Positions 34,795 through 43,092 of a stretch of 64,000 nt of DNA are shown here, in pieces (position 1 is the stretch's first letter; the number at the start of each line of letters is the position of its first letter). The notes beneath the pieces were generated by a model. The model made no database searches. It saw only the letters and a list, made by a program, of their open reading frames with translations, and was not told the DNA's origin. Origin of the DNA: Pyxidicoccus parkwaysis (GTDB taxonomy: Bacteria > Myxococcota > Myxococcia > Myxococcales > Myxococcaceae); assembly GCF_017301735.1 (NCBI RefSeq), contig NZ_CP071090.1, forward strand, positions 11,329,001 through 11,393,000, read 5' to 3'. The translations under genes and the position numbers were made by a program.

Positions 34795-35358
34795 ATGGCC
34801 TCATCTCCCCAGACCTGTCTCGTCACGCGGCGCGAGGAATTGCAGCAGATTCTCCACCTCCAGGCCGCCAACCTGCGCGACCACGTGTCCTCCGAACAGG
34901 CGAAGCGCGAGGGCTTCGTGACGGTGGCGCACACGCTGGACGTGCTGGAGCAGATGCACGCGCTCGCGCCGAGCGTCATCGCCAAGGACGGCGACACGCT
35001 CGCGGGCTATGCGCTGGTGATGCCGGTGGAGGCGCGCGCCTTCGTGCCCATTCTCGAGCCCATGTTCCAGCTCTTCGAGACGCTGAGCTGGCGCGGGCGC
35101 TCGCTGGGCGACTACCGCTACTACGTCATGGGCCAGATTTGCGTGGCCGAGGCCTACCGCGGCCAGGGCGTGTTCGACGCGCTGTACCGCCAGCACCGTG
35201 AGAGCTACGGGACGCGCTTTGACTGCACCGTGACGGAGGTGGCCACGCGCAACACGCGCTCCATGCGGGCCCACACCCGCGCCGGCTTCGAGGTGCTGAA
35301 GACGTACCGGGACGACACGGACGAGTGGGCCGTCATCGCCCTGCCCCTGCACGGGTAG
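34795..35358 (+). CDS. GNAT-family N-acetyltransferase
   Basis: The 187-residue protein has the standard GNAT layout. The acetyl-CoA loop is seen as V-A-E-A-Y-R-G-Q-G-V-F near residue 120 (R-G-Q-G, motif A), followed by T-E-V-A-T-R-N-T-R-S-M-R-A-H and a G-F-E-V-L strand. The family transfers acetyl groups to amines of small molecules or proteins. The gene stands alone between a divergent MFS operon and a hairpin. The ribosome site (GAAACGAGA) is weak. Confidence 0.85.
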   Translation: MASSPQTCLVTRREELQQILHLQAANLRDHVSSEQAKREGFVTVAHTLDVLEQMHALAPSVIAKDGDTLAGYALVMPVEARAFVPILEPMFQLFETLSWRGRSLGDYRYYVMGQICVAEAYRGQGVFDALYRQHRESYGTRFDCTVTEVATRNTRSMRAHTRAGFEVLKTYRDDTDEWAVIALPLHG

Positions 35359-35374
35359 CAGGCAGGGAATGGGC

Positions 35375-35400
35375 GGGCCCGTCCGGCGTTGGACGGGCCC
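35375..35400 (+). terminator. Perfect 10-bp hairpin after GNAT gene
   Basis: GGGCCCGTCC (35375-35384) pairs perfectly with GGACGGGCCC (35391-35400) across a 6-base loop, 16 bp after the stop. No T-run follows, so it may be a Rho-assisted terminator or an RNA-stabilising stem. Confidence 0.55.
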
Positions 35401-35484
35401 GGAAGAAGCGAGGGAGCCCCCGCCGGCCTGGATGCTACGGTCCGGCGCAGCCTTCGCCCTTCCCCAACGACAGAGGACCCATTC

Positions 35485-36057
35485 ATGACGCACCGCACGC
35501 TGAGCATCCCGACCCTGGCCGCGCTCGTCTTCCTCGCCGCCTCGCCCGCGCTGGCGCAGAAGACCATTGCCCCCGAGAAGGCCCCCGTCAGCCCGCTGCA
35601 GATGGCGGCGAAGAAGCTGGACGACAACACCTACGTGAAGGTGACGTACAGCTCGCCCCGCATCCAGGACCCGAAGACGGGTGAGAAGCGCGTCATCTTC
35701 GGCAAGCTCGTTCCCTTCGGCGAGGTATGGCGCCTGGGCGCGAACGCCGCCACCGAGCTGACCACCACGGCGGACCTCGACGTTGCCGGCAAGAAGCTCC
35801 CGGCCGGCACCTACGCCGTCTTCGCCATTCCGCAGGCGGACAAGTGGACGCTCATCTTCAACAAGGACCTCGGCGAGTGGGGCGCCTACAAGTACAACAA
35901 GGACCGTGACGTCCTGCGCGTGGACGTGCCGGCGAAGAAGATTGCCGACACCTACGAGGCCTTCACGATTGCCTTCGACGACAAGGGCACCGCGCTGAAC
36001 CTCTCCTGGGAGAATACGCAGGTCTCCGTCCCCGTGAAGCCGGCGAAGAAGGCCTGA
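35485..36057 (+). CDS. Secreted DUF2911 protein
   Basis: ATG 35485 gives 190 residues with a signal peptide cleaved after A-L-A near residue 24. The mature protein contains the DUF2911 core: V-K-V-T-Y-S-S-P-R, G-E-V-W-R-L-G-A-N-A-A-T-E-L, a P-A-G-T-Y-A-V-F-A-I-P strand pair, and W-G-A-Y-K-Y. This domain is a beta-sandwich found in periplasmic proteins of Bacteroidetes and myxobacteria with no assigned role. The gene is monocistronic and convergent with the ABC transporter operon, 12 bases away. Confidence 0.88.
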   Translation: MTHRTLSIPTLAALVFLAASPALAQKTIAPEKAPVSPLQMAAKKLDDNTYVKVTYSSPRIQDPKTGEKRVIFGKLVPFGEVWRLGANAATELTTTADLDVAGKKLPAGTYAVFAIPQADKWTLIFNKDLGEWGAYKYNKDRDVLRVDVPAKKIADTYEAFTIAFDDKGTALNLSWENTQVSVPVKPAKKA

Positions 36058-36069
36058 GTCACGGCGTGC

Positions 36070-37104
36070 TCATCGGGAGGGGAACAGCTTCGCCTTCCAG
36101 ATGCGCACGGGCAGCAACTCCCCCGCGCGTGCGTCGCGCGGGGGACCCACCACGCGCAGCAGCGTGCCGCCCACCGGGAAGCGGTACTCCGCCGCGTGCC
36201 CGAGGAACAGGCGCGCGGACAGCGGCAGCAGCGTGCCCTCGCCGCCCAGCTCCAAGTCCTCGGGGCGGACCACCAGCGTGCAGGGGCCTTCCGGGCCCGG
36301 GACTCCCGGGGGCAGTGGGAAGTGAAGGTCCCCCTGCGCGGTGTGGAAGTCGCCGCCGCGCACGTGGCCCGTGAGGACGTTGGCCCCGCCGACGAAGCCG
36401 GCCACGAAGGGCGTCGAGGGCTCGCGGTAGAGGTGCTCGGGCGTGTCCACCTGCTCGATGACGCCCTGGTTCATCACCGCGATGCGGTCGGAGAGTGCCA
36501 GCGCCTCGCCCTGGTCGTGCGTCACGAAGACCATGGTGGTGCCGAGCCTCGCGCGCAGCGCGGCGATTTCAGCGCGCAGTTCCTCACGCAGGGCCGCGTC
36601 CAGGTTGGACAGGGGCTCGTCGAGGAGCAGCACGCGCGGGCTGGCGACCAGGGCCCTCGCGAGGGCAACGCGCTGGAGCTGTCCACCGGAGAGCTCGTGT
36701 GGACGCCGTGTCGCGAGTGCTTCCAGGCGCACCCAGTGCAGGGCCTCCTTCACGCGCGATGCGACTTCCGCCTTTGGAGTGCGGCGTAGCGTCAGCGGGT
36801 ACGCGACGTTCTCTTCCACGGAGCGGTGGGGCCAGACGGCGTAGCTCTGGAAGACCATTCCGAGGCCGCGTCGCTCGGGAGGGACGCGCACGCCGGGCCC
36901 GGCCACCGTCTCGCCGCCGATGCGGATGACGCCCGCGTCCGGATGCTCCAGCCCCGCGAGCATCCGCAGCGTCGTCGTCTTGCCGCAGCCGGACGGGCCC
37001 AGCAGGGAGACCAATTCTCCCTCGCGCACGTCCAGGCTGAGGCCTCGCACCACGGGCGTGGTGCCGTAGGACTTGAACAGGCCTTCCAACGCGAGCGCCG
37101 CCAT
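36070..37104 (-). CDS. ABC transporter ATP-binding protein (Fe3+/polyamine type)
   Basis: This 344-residue protein has Walker A G-P-S-G-C-G-K-T-T near residue 37, signature L-S-G-G-Q near 136, Walker B V-L-L-L-D-E-P near 156, and the H-loop T-H-D near 190. A C-terminal TOBE-type beta domain (about 240-344) is present. It is closest in layout to FbpC/PotA ATPases. Its ATG shares one base with the permease stop (TGATG), showing coupling. It powers import through the adjacent two-domain permease. Confidence 0.92.
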   Translation of the reverse strand: MAALALEGLFKSYGTTPVVRGLSLDVREGELVSLLGPSGCGKTTTLRMLAGLEHPDAGVIRIGGETVAGPGVRVPPERRGLGMVFQSYAVWPHRSVEENVAYPLTLRRTPKAEVASRVKEALHWVRLEALATRRPHELSGGQLQRVALARALVASPRVLLLDEPLSNLDAALREELRAEIAALRARLGTTMVFVTHDQGEALALSDRIAVMNQGVIEQVDTPEHLYREPSTPFVAGFVGGANVLTGHVRGGDFHTAQGDLHFPLPPGVPGPEGPCTLVVRPEDLELGGEGTLLPLSARLFLGHAAEYRFPVGGTLLRVVGPPRDARAGELLPVRIWKAKLFPSR

Positions 37105-38777
37105 CACCGCACCTCCGCCGCGCGGCGGCCGACCCGCGCGAGCAACGCCTGTCCCACCACCACGAGCGCGACGAAGGCACAGGCCAGCACCGCCGCGGCC
37201 GCCGGGTCCGCGTAGCTCTGGAGCTCGAACAGCAGTGTGCCCAGCACCTCCGAGCCCGCCGGCACCAGCAGCACGGACATGGTGATTTCCGTCGCGCAGG
37301 CGAGGAACGCGAGCACGAAGGCCACCACGAGCGCGGGTCTCAGCAGCGGCAACGGTGCATCGAGGAACGCGCGCAACGGGCTCGCGCCACTCACTCGCGC
37401 CGCCTCCGCCAGTGATGGGTCGATTTGCGCCAGCGCCTCCGTGCTGTTCCTCGCGCCGAGCGCCAGGTACTTCGCCGCGTACGCGATGAGCAGCAGCCAC
37501 GGAGTGTGCGCCAGCGCGAGCACGAAGGCGACGCGGTCCAGCAGGATGAAGCGCAAATCCCGCGAGAACGCGAGGAGCAGCGCCAGTGCGATGACCGTAC
37601 CCGGCACCGCGTACGGCCACACCGCGAGCGCCTCCACTCCCGCCCCCGCGCGGCGGAAGCTCCGCTGGAGCACCGCCGCCGCGAGCCCCAGCACGCACAC
37701 CAGCACGCCCGCTCCCGCCGCCAGCAACAGGCTGCGTCCCGTGGCCCGCAGCGTGCGCGGCTCCAGCAGCACTCCGGACCAGTGCGCCAGCGTCAACTCG
37801 CGCCACGCCAGGTCCGCGCCGAAGCTGCGCTGCAAGGACGTGAGCAGGATGGCCGCCAGCGGCAGCAGCACCCACACCGCGCAGACCAGCCCCACCGCCA
37901 GCGTGGCCGCGCCGCGAGCACGGCCCAGCGGGAAGGGCCGCGAGGACATGCCCTTGCCCGCGCTCAATCGCACACGTCCCGAGCGCCCCAATGCCCACGT
38001 CGCCAACAGCGCCAAGGGCACGAGCAGCAGCAGCCCCGTGGCCAGCACGGAGGCACGCGCCAGTCCCGCATCTCCACCCAGCAGCACCAGCTCGTAGATG
38101 CGCGTGGTGAGCACGCGCGTGGGCGGAGACGCCGACACGCCCAGGAGGTACGGCACGCCGAAGGACGACGCCGCCATGAGGAACACCATCACCGCGCCGG
38201 ACAGCAGCGACGGCAGGGCCAGTGGAAGCGTCGTCGTCAGCAGCGCCCGCACGGGTGAAGCCCCGCACACGCGCGCCGCCTCCTCCAGCGCCGGGTCCAC
38301 CCGCCGGAGCGCGGCGGCTCCCGCGAGCAGCACCAGCGGCAGGCCCGACAGTCCCTCGACGAAGGCGATGCCCGTCGCGCCGTAGATGTCGAACGTGCCC
38401 TCACCGAGCAGCCGGTTGAGATACCCCGCCCGAGGGCTCGCGAGCGCCAGCCACCCCATGCCCCAGATGAACGCGGGAATGGCGGAGGGCAGGGTGAACA
38501 GCACGGTGAAGGCCCCGCGCAGCGGCAGGTCCGTACGGAACAGCAGCAGCGACAACGGCGCGCCGAGCACCAGCGCCAGCAGCGCGGCCCCCGTGGACAC
38601 CTTCAGCGTGTTCCCCAGCGCTCCCCCTTCCGAGGCCAGCCACGTCAGGCCCGCGTCTCCGTGCACGCCCGCGCCGCGCAGGAGCAGCACCACGACGGGC
38701 CCCACCGCGAAGAACAGGATGGGCACCAACCACGCGCCCAGCCCGAGCCACCGCCCTGACAGTGCACGCACGCTCAT
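37104..38777 (-). CDS. ABC transporter permease, two fused membrane domains
   Basis: ATG 38777 overlaps the stop of the binding-protein gene; the product is 557 residues. Two homologous membrane halves of about six helices each carry the E-A-A-x-x-x-G-A-S-P coupling loop: E-E-A-A-R-V-C-G-A-S-P near 175 and A-E-A-A-R-V-S-G-A-S-P near 460. This fused layout is typical of FbpB-type ferric-iron permeases. It moves the cargo delivered by the upstream lipoprotein, using the downstream ATPase. Confidence 0.92.
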   Translation of the reverse strand: MSVRALSGRWLGLGAWLVPILFFAVGPVVVLLLRGAGVHGDAGLTWLASEGGALGNTLKVSTGAALLALVLGAPLSLLLFRTDLPLRGAFTVLFTLPSAIPAFIWGMGWLALASPRAGYLNRLLGEGTFDIYGATGIAFVEGLSGLPLVLLAGAAALRRVDPALEEAARVCGASPVRALLTTTLPLALPSLLSGAVMVFLMAASSFGVPYLLGVSASPPTRVLTTRIYELVLLGGDAGLARASVLATGLLLLVPLALLATWALGRSGRVRLSAGKGMSSRPFPLGRARGAATLAVGLVCAVWVLLPLAAILLTSLQRSFGADLAWRELTLAHWSGVLLEPRTLRATGRSLLLAAGAGVLVCVLGLAAAVLQRSFRRAGAGVEALAVWPYAVPGTVIALALLLAFSRDLRFILLDRVAFVLALAHTPWLLLIAYAAKYLALGARNSTEALAQIDPSLAEAARVSGASPLRAFLDAPLPLLRPALVVAFVLAFLACATEITMSVLLVPAGSEVLGTLLFELQSYADPAAAAVLACAFVALVVVGQALLARVGRRAAEVR

Positions 38778-39820
38778 CGGGAGAACGCCCGCGTGAAGGA
38801 CTCCTTGATGTCTCCGCCGCGCGTGAGGCCTTGTTCCACGAGCGCTGGAGTCCACGGCTGCGCGCGCTCCAGCAGCGCGTCCACGCCGGGCTCACCGCGC
38901 GGCCCTCCGAGCCTCGGGTCCACCGCGTGCATGTCGCCCTTCTCGACGATGAGGCGCTGGCCCTCGGGGGAGAGGAGCACGTCCAGCACGGCCTTCGCCG
39001 CCACGGGATTCGGCGTCGTCGAGAACAGGCCCACCGGGCCGGGGATGACGACGGCGCCATCCGTGGGCCACACCACTTGAATCGGACTGCCGCGAGCCTT
39101 CGCCGCCAGCACGTTCTCCAGCAGCAATACGCCCGCGTCCGCCTCGCCGCTCTCCACCTTCTGGAGCACCGCCGCGTTGCCTCCCGCGACGATGGCGCCG
39201 TGCTCGCGCAGGCCGGTGAAGAACGCATCGCCGTAGCGCGCCTGGCAGAACACCGCCCACGTGAAGGCGGTGCCCGACGTCAGCGGGTCACCGATGGCCA
39301 CGCGCCCCTTCCAGCGTCCGTTCGCCAGCTCCTCGAAGGACGAGGGCGCTGGCGTGGTGCCCTGGCGGTGTACCAGCACCATGGTGGACAGGCGGACGGC
39401 GGCGTAGCGCGCATCCAGGTCGACCAGCGAGCGCGGCACCCGCAGCACGTTGGGGGAGGCGTAGCGCGCGAAGGCACCCTCGCGCGCGAGCCGCTCGTAG
39501 AGGAACGGGTCCGACGTGGCGAGCAGGTCCGCGCGCACGGCCCCGGCGGCGCGCTCGGCTTCGAGCCGGCTGGCCACCTTCTCGCTGCCGGCCTGGTACC
39601 AGTGGACCTGCACGCCGGGGAGCTTCTCCTTCAGCAGCGGGTCCAGCGCGTCCAGCACGTGCCGGTACATGGACGTGTAGACCCACACGTCTCCGGAAGG
39701 TGCCCCCTCACGCGCGGCCACGGGGCCGGATGCGGGCGCGGCGGACTCGATGCGGCACGCGGCGAGCAGGGCGAGCACGGCGACGAGGCCAGCGCTCCGG
39801 ACCAGGGCAGGGAAGGGCAT
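38774..39820 (-). CDS. Extracellular solute-binding lipoprotein (Fe3+-type ABC importer)
   Basis: This 348-residue protein has a signal peptide ending in the lipobox L-A-A-C near residue 22. The mature region begins with V-W-V-Y-T-S-M-Y and shows the two-lobe periplasmic binding fold of the FbpA/AfuA cluster: G-S-E-K-V-A-S-R-L, a D-L-L-A-T-S-D hinge strand, and a G-D-P-L-T-S-G-T-A-F segment. The usual twin Tyr iron ligands cannot be identified with confidence, so iron is the likely but not proven cargo; phosphonate or thiamine are alternatives. It is first in a three-gene operon with 4-base and 1-base overlaps. Confidence 0.9.
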   Translation of the reverse strand: MPFPALVRSAGLVAVLALLAACRIESAAPASGPVAAREGAPSGDVWVYTSMYRHVLDALDPLLKEKLPGVQVHWYQAGSEKVASRLEAERAAGAVRADLLATSDPFLYERLAREGAFARYASPNVLRVPRSLVDLDARYAAVRLSTMVLVHRQGTTPAPSSFEELANGRWKGRVAIGDPLTSGTAFTWAVFCQARYGDAFFTGLREHGAIVAGGNAAVLQKVESGEADAGVLLLENVLAAKARGSPIQVVWPTDGAVVIPGPVGLFSTTPNPVAAKAVLDVLLSPEGQRLIVEKGDMHAVDPRLGGPRGEPGVDALLERAQPWTPALVEQGLTRGGDIKESFTRAFSR

Positions 39821-39836
39821 CGCCCCGGGATTATGC

Positions 39837-39974
39837 GGGACGGGAGCGGAAAGTCACCGTCGCGGCCTTGTATGTCTTCAGAGCCGCGAGGGCTCACCGG
39901 CCAGTGGGACGGGAGCGAAAAGCCACCGTCCCGGCCTTGTGTGTCTTCAGGGGCGTGAGGGCTCACCGGCCAGC
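39837..39974 (-). repeat. Two 69-bp tandem repeats carrying the acyltransferase gene's last codons and stop
   Basis: The copies are 39837-39905 and 39906-39974. On the minus strand the gene ends L-A-G-E-P-S-R-P-TGA in the right-hand copy, and the left-hand copy, downstream, repeats it as L-A-G-E-P-S-R-L-TGA. The units differ at about eight positions. They fill the space between the acyltransferase and the ABC operon promoter. Confidence 0.88.
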
Positions 39975-41140
39975 GGAACAGATGGCTCGGCCCGCGTGCG
40001 GCTCTCGGTGGGGAAGTTCGTCGGGTGGTGCCTGTCTCGCAGTCGCATGAAGGGCGTCTCGACGAAGCGGTACAGCAGCCAGCCACCGAGCAGACAGCCG
40101 GCGGCGATGATGGCCACCGTGGCGCCACCGCCCAGCCCCCAGGGCTTCAACCGCTCCTGCAGGATGTGCGCGAGCGGCTTGTGCGTCAGGTAGATGGCGT
40201 AGGACCACGCCGCGAGCGAAGCGGCCCCCGGCACGCGCACGCGGTACAGCAGCGAGCTCGGGCTCAGCGCGGCCACCACCAGCACGGCGAACGCGCAGGC
40301 CACCAGCGAGTAGCCGAAGCCCGTCATCGCGAAGCCATAGCCATACCCGTCGATGTAGTAGTACCGCGCGAGCAGCGTGAAGAGGACTCCCGTCGCGAGC
40401 ACGCCCACGCCTAGCGTGGCCTGGCCCCGACTGGTAACGCGCTTCCAGAGCTCCGGATGGAAGTTCTTCAGCATGGCGATGGCCACGCCGGGCAGGAACT
40501 CATCGAAGCGGCAGAAGGAGGAGTAGTAGATGTTCGGGTAGTAGCCCGCGACGGCGCCGCCCTCTTCGAGTCCGTACTGGAACCACAGCACGCAGCGCAG
40601 CGTGACACCGCCGACAATCACTCCCGCCAGCGCGAGCCACGCGGCCCGCTTCGTCAGCGACTTGCCGAAGTGCAGCGCGGCGACGATGCCCAGCGGGAGG
40701 AGCACGTAGAACTGCTCCTCGATGCACAGCGACCACGCGTGGGAGAACGCGGTGCCCGGCTGCAGCCAGAGGTTCTGCGTGAAGGTGAGGAAGCGCCACA
40801 GCGGCGGCGGTGTCTTGCCGCCCATGACCGTGGGCAGCAGGAAGTACAGCGCCAGCACCACGTAGTAGTTGGGCAGCGTCCGCAGCAGCCTGCGGATGTA
40901 GAAGGCCCGCAGCGATAACGTCTTCCCCTTCGTGACACCGGAGAGGAGCTGGTTGCCGATGAGGTAGCCGCTCAGCACGAAGAACAGGTCCACGCCCGTC
41001 CAGCCCACGGTGCTGACCCAGCCGAAGGTGGGCTCGCCGCTGACGAAGATCATGTAGTGGTAGGCGAAGACCAGCAGGATGGCGACCGCGCGAAGCGTGT
41101 CGAGCCCATCGAACCGGGGAGACGTCTGCGGAGAAGTCAC
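39947..41140 (-). CDS. Membrane acyltransferase, acyltransferase-3 family
   Basis: GTG 41140 has GAGG upstream and is followed directly by the conserved R-F-D-G-L-D-T-L-R-A start of the family. The frame extends to GTG 41188, which is less likely. The product has 397 residues and about ten membrane helices, with an early Y-H-Y-M motif replacing the usual R-x10-H and V-D-L-F-F-V-L-S-G-Y-L-I near residue 55. The W-S-L-C-I-E-E-Q-F-Y motif near 140 is present. These enzymes acylate exported sugars, polysaccharides or antibiotics. A very long frame from the upstream TetR gene overlaps the first 640 bases of this gene. Confidence 0.88.
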   Translation of the reverse strand: MTSPQTSPRFDGLDTLRAVAILLVFAYHYMIFVSGEPTFGWVSTVGWTGVDLFFVLSGYLIGNQLLSGVTKGKTLSLRAFYIRRLLRTLPNYYVVLALYFLLPTVMGGKTPPPLWRFLTFTQNLWLQPGTAFSHAWSLCIEEQFYVLLPLGIVAALHFGKSLTKRAAWLALAGVIVGGVTLRCVLWFQYGLEEGGAVAGYYPNIYYSSFCRFDEFLPGVAIAMLKNFHPELWKRVTSRGQATLGVGVLATGVLFTLLARYYYIDGYGYGFAMTGFGYSLVACAFAVLVVAALSPSSLLYRVRVPGAASLAAWSYAIYLTHKPLAHILQERLKPWGLGGGATVAIIAAGCLLGGWLLYRFVETPFMRLRDRHHPTNFPTESRTRAEPSVPLAGEPSRP

Positions 41141-42194
41141 GGTGCGAACCTCGTCCCGGGAGCACAGGTGCTCCCATGGCTGTAGCACCGGAGCGTGGGC
41201 CCGAAAGGTTCATCCCGCCACTTTGTCGACGTGCCCTGCTCGTTCGGCACGCGTCACGACGACTGAGGAGGGGCCGTCGCTCCGGTCGGGCGACGTCGAC
41301 AGACGTGCCGTCCTGCTTGGGAATGCGAGCGTCCTCGGCCAGGGACTGTGACTCCGCGGGCGCGGCGCCAGGAAGAATCTCATTCGCATGGAGGCTGCTG
41401 GAGTCCTCCTCCAAGGGCCCCGGTGCCGGCTGCGTGGCGCCAGGAGGGGTGTCGCCACCTTGGCAGCCGCCTGAGTCGCCCTCTGAGGACTGCGGTCCTG
41501 CCTGCGCGGCGCCAGCAGGGGTGTCGCTATGGCAGCCGCCGGAGTCATCCTCCGAGGTTCCGAATACTGGCTGCGCGGTGCCAGGAGGAGCACAGCCCCC
41601 GCGAGTCCCACCCGAGTCCTCCGCCCTGGCCAGCGCTCGCCAGAGGGCCTCTCCCGACTCGGCGATGTCCTCCAGATACACCGTCTCGTTTCGCTCCGCA
41701 GACGCCCGCACCAACTCCGCCAACGTGCCCCACACCAGCGCTTCTCCCGCCCTGACGTAGCCGGGCAGCAGCGCTCCTTCCTGCACTCCGTGCTGAAGCA
41801 CTTCGCGCACCAGGGCTCGCGCCGCACCGCCGGGCACCTGCTGGCCGGGGACTCGCGGATGCAGGAAGGTGAAGCTGAAGGGGCCGGGCAGTCCCAGCGC
41901 CCACTTCGTCATCGCATTCCAGAAGACGAAGAAGGCCTCACGGAAGGTGACTCCGTCCGCCCCGTGCTTGCACAGGTACGCCCAGTCCACCTCCTGGCAG
42001 AAGACATTCTCACTGAAGTCGCGCACCTCCTGGGCGAAGCGCTGCTTGCTGCCATAGCGCCGGTACAGCGAGCCCACCGACAGGCCCGCGGCCCGCGCCA
42101 GGTGCTCGGCCTTCACGTGCTCATAGCCGTGCTGGCCCAGTACCTCCGCCGAGCTCTGCATCATCCCCGACAGGAAATGCTCCTGGAATCCCAT
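40500..42194 (-). CDS. TetR-family regulator with repeat tail; frame has no local stop and runs into next gene
   Basis: ATG 42194 follows GGAGGGG. Residues 10-60 form a TetR helix-turn-helix with L-A-R-A-A-G-L-S-V-G-S-L-Y-R-R-Y-G-S-K, and the ligand domain extends to about residue 190. After that come four in-frame units of 23-25 residues beginning D-S-G-G or D-S-S-S and rich in Pro, Gly and Ala (41330-41618). No stop codon follows until 40500, inside the acyltransferase gene and in another frame. The credible folded regulator is only about 41630-42194. Either the stop was lost when the repeat expanded, or a frameshift ends the protein earlier in the cell or in the assembly. A perfect 18-bp palindrome at 42238-42255 is the likely operator. 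Confidence 0.7.
   Translation of the reverse strand: MGFQEHFLSGMMQSSAEVLGQHGYEHVKAEHLARAAGLSVGSLYRRYGSKQRFAQEVRDFSENVFCQEVDWAYLCKHGADGVTFREAFFVFWNAMTKWALGLPGPFSFTFLHPRVPGQQVPGGAARALVREVLQHGVQEGALLPGYVRAGEALVWGTLAELVRASAERNETVYLEDIAESGEALWRALARAEDSGGTRGGCAPPGTAQPVFGTSEDDSGGCHSDTPAGAAQAGPQSSEGDSGGCQGGDTPPGATQPAPGPLEEDSSSLHANEILPGAAPAESQSLAEDARIPKQDGTSVDVARPERRPLLSRRDACRTSRARRQSGGMNLSGPRSGATAMGAPVLPGRGSHRDFSADVSPVRWARHASRGRHPAGLRLPLHDLRQRRAHLRLGQHRGLDGRGPVLRAERLPHRQPAPLRCHEGEDVIAAGLLHPQAAADAAQLLRGAGAVLPAAHGHGRQDTAAAVALPHLHAEPLAAAGHRVLPRVVAVHRGAVLRAPPAGHRRRAALRQVADEAGRVARAGGSDCRRCHAALRAVVPVRTRRGRRRRGLLPEHLLLLLLPLR
41330..41618 (-). repeat. In-frame 69-72 bp coding repeat in the TetR gene tail
   Basis: On the minus strand the units start at about 41618, 41546, 41477 and 41405, spaced 72, 69 and 72 bases apart. 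Each contains GACTC, a run resembling GGCTG, then CCTG/CTGGCGCC, and then an acidic end. All spacings are multiples of three, so length changes keep the reading frame. Confidence 0.8.
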
Positions 42195-42237
42195 GCCCCG
42201 ACCCCTCCAGCCCGCCCCTCCGGGCGGCCCGTCCCGC

Positions 42238-42255
42238 GGAAGGAACGTTCCTTCC
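42238..42255. promoter_or_regulatory. Perfect 18-bp palindrome, probable TetR operator
   Basis: GGAAGGAACGTTCCTTCC is self-complementary and centred about 52 bp upstream of the TetR start. Its length and position fit autoregulation by the TetR protein. Confidence 0.7.
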
Positions 42256-42407
42256 ACGCAACCCTTCTACCGGAGGGGGCTGACATGCCAGGTGGGCAGG
42301 GGGGAGCCATCCTTGCCGGGTAGCGTGGCGCGTGGCTCCCCGGCTGATGTGCGCTCGACAAGCTGACGCGCATGTTGCTCGTTCCGAGCGTCAGTCGCTG
42401 TACTCGC

Positions 42408-42810
42408 TCATGAGTTGCTGTCAGCGATGGTTTTTCTGGAAATGTGCTCTCCAACCTTCAATGCGGGTTCATCTGCTTCGAAGCGCATCTGGGGATTGGC
42501 TGAGTGCAGCCGCACGAGCTCGGCGAAGGGGTGCACCATCACTCCCGCGTTTCAAGCCGACACGAAACTCCGTGCGTGCTTGAAGGGGCGCCTCCGCATT
42601 GAACATGGGTACCCGGTCTGTGAGCCCGGACACGAACATGGGTGCGCTGTCTCGCCAGGTGAGGCGGCTGAGCCCATGCGTTGTCTCCATCAAGCTGATT
42701 TCGCGCTGCTTGAGCTGCTGCTCCAACAGCTCCAGGGGCTCTTCGTCGGCTCAGACGGAGTGGTCGTAATCCAGGCTGTTGAGAGTTCCGAGCGCCGCGG
42801 AGCCACGTCC
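42408..42810 (-). pseudogene. Decayed gene of unknown family
   Basis: On the minus strand a coding-like stretch reads A-A-L-G-T-L-N-S-L-D-Y-D-H-S-V, meets TGA at 42751-42753, and then continues in the same frame as A-D-E-E-P-L-E-L-L-E-Q-Q-L-K-Q. It proceeds through P-M-F-V-S-G-L-T-D-R-V-P-M-F-N-A-E-A-P-L. Near 42545 the coding character shifts to another frame, which reads V-M-V-H-P-F-A-E-L-V-R-L-H-S-A-N-P-Q and ends N-S-TGA at 42408. The amino-acid pattern in both frames looks like real protein, so this is best read as a gene broken by one nonsense and one frameshift change. The upstream limit is uncertain. The family is not recognised. Confidence 0.45.
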
Positions 42811-42922
42811 CGCGAGCACGCGGGGGATGCCGGCCCGGGTGGATGGGCGTGCGGTGGAACCGGGCTTCCGCCGAGGACTCGGGGGCGGGCCCGAGGCCCG
42901 GCGCCGGGTATCTCCATCCTGC

Positions 42923-43092
42923 TTCCGGACAGGCACCGTCGCGGCAGCGGCTCGGAACGGCTCGAAGCAGTCGTGGTTGTCCTGCGTGAGGATGCAGCCG
43001 TCCTTGATTCCGGACAGGCACCGTCGCGGCAGCGGCTCAGAACGGCTCGAAGCAGTCGTAGTTGTTCTGCGTGAGGATGCGGCCGTCCTTGA
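42923..43092 (-). repeat. 85-bp tandem duplication of the SnoaL gene 3' end
   Basis: 42923-43007 copies 43008-43092 with about five changes. The right-hand copy contains the last 18-19 codons and TGA of the SnoaL gene. In the left-hand copy the corresponding stop has become CGA. Confidence 0.88.
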
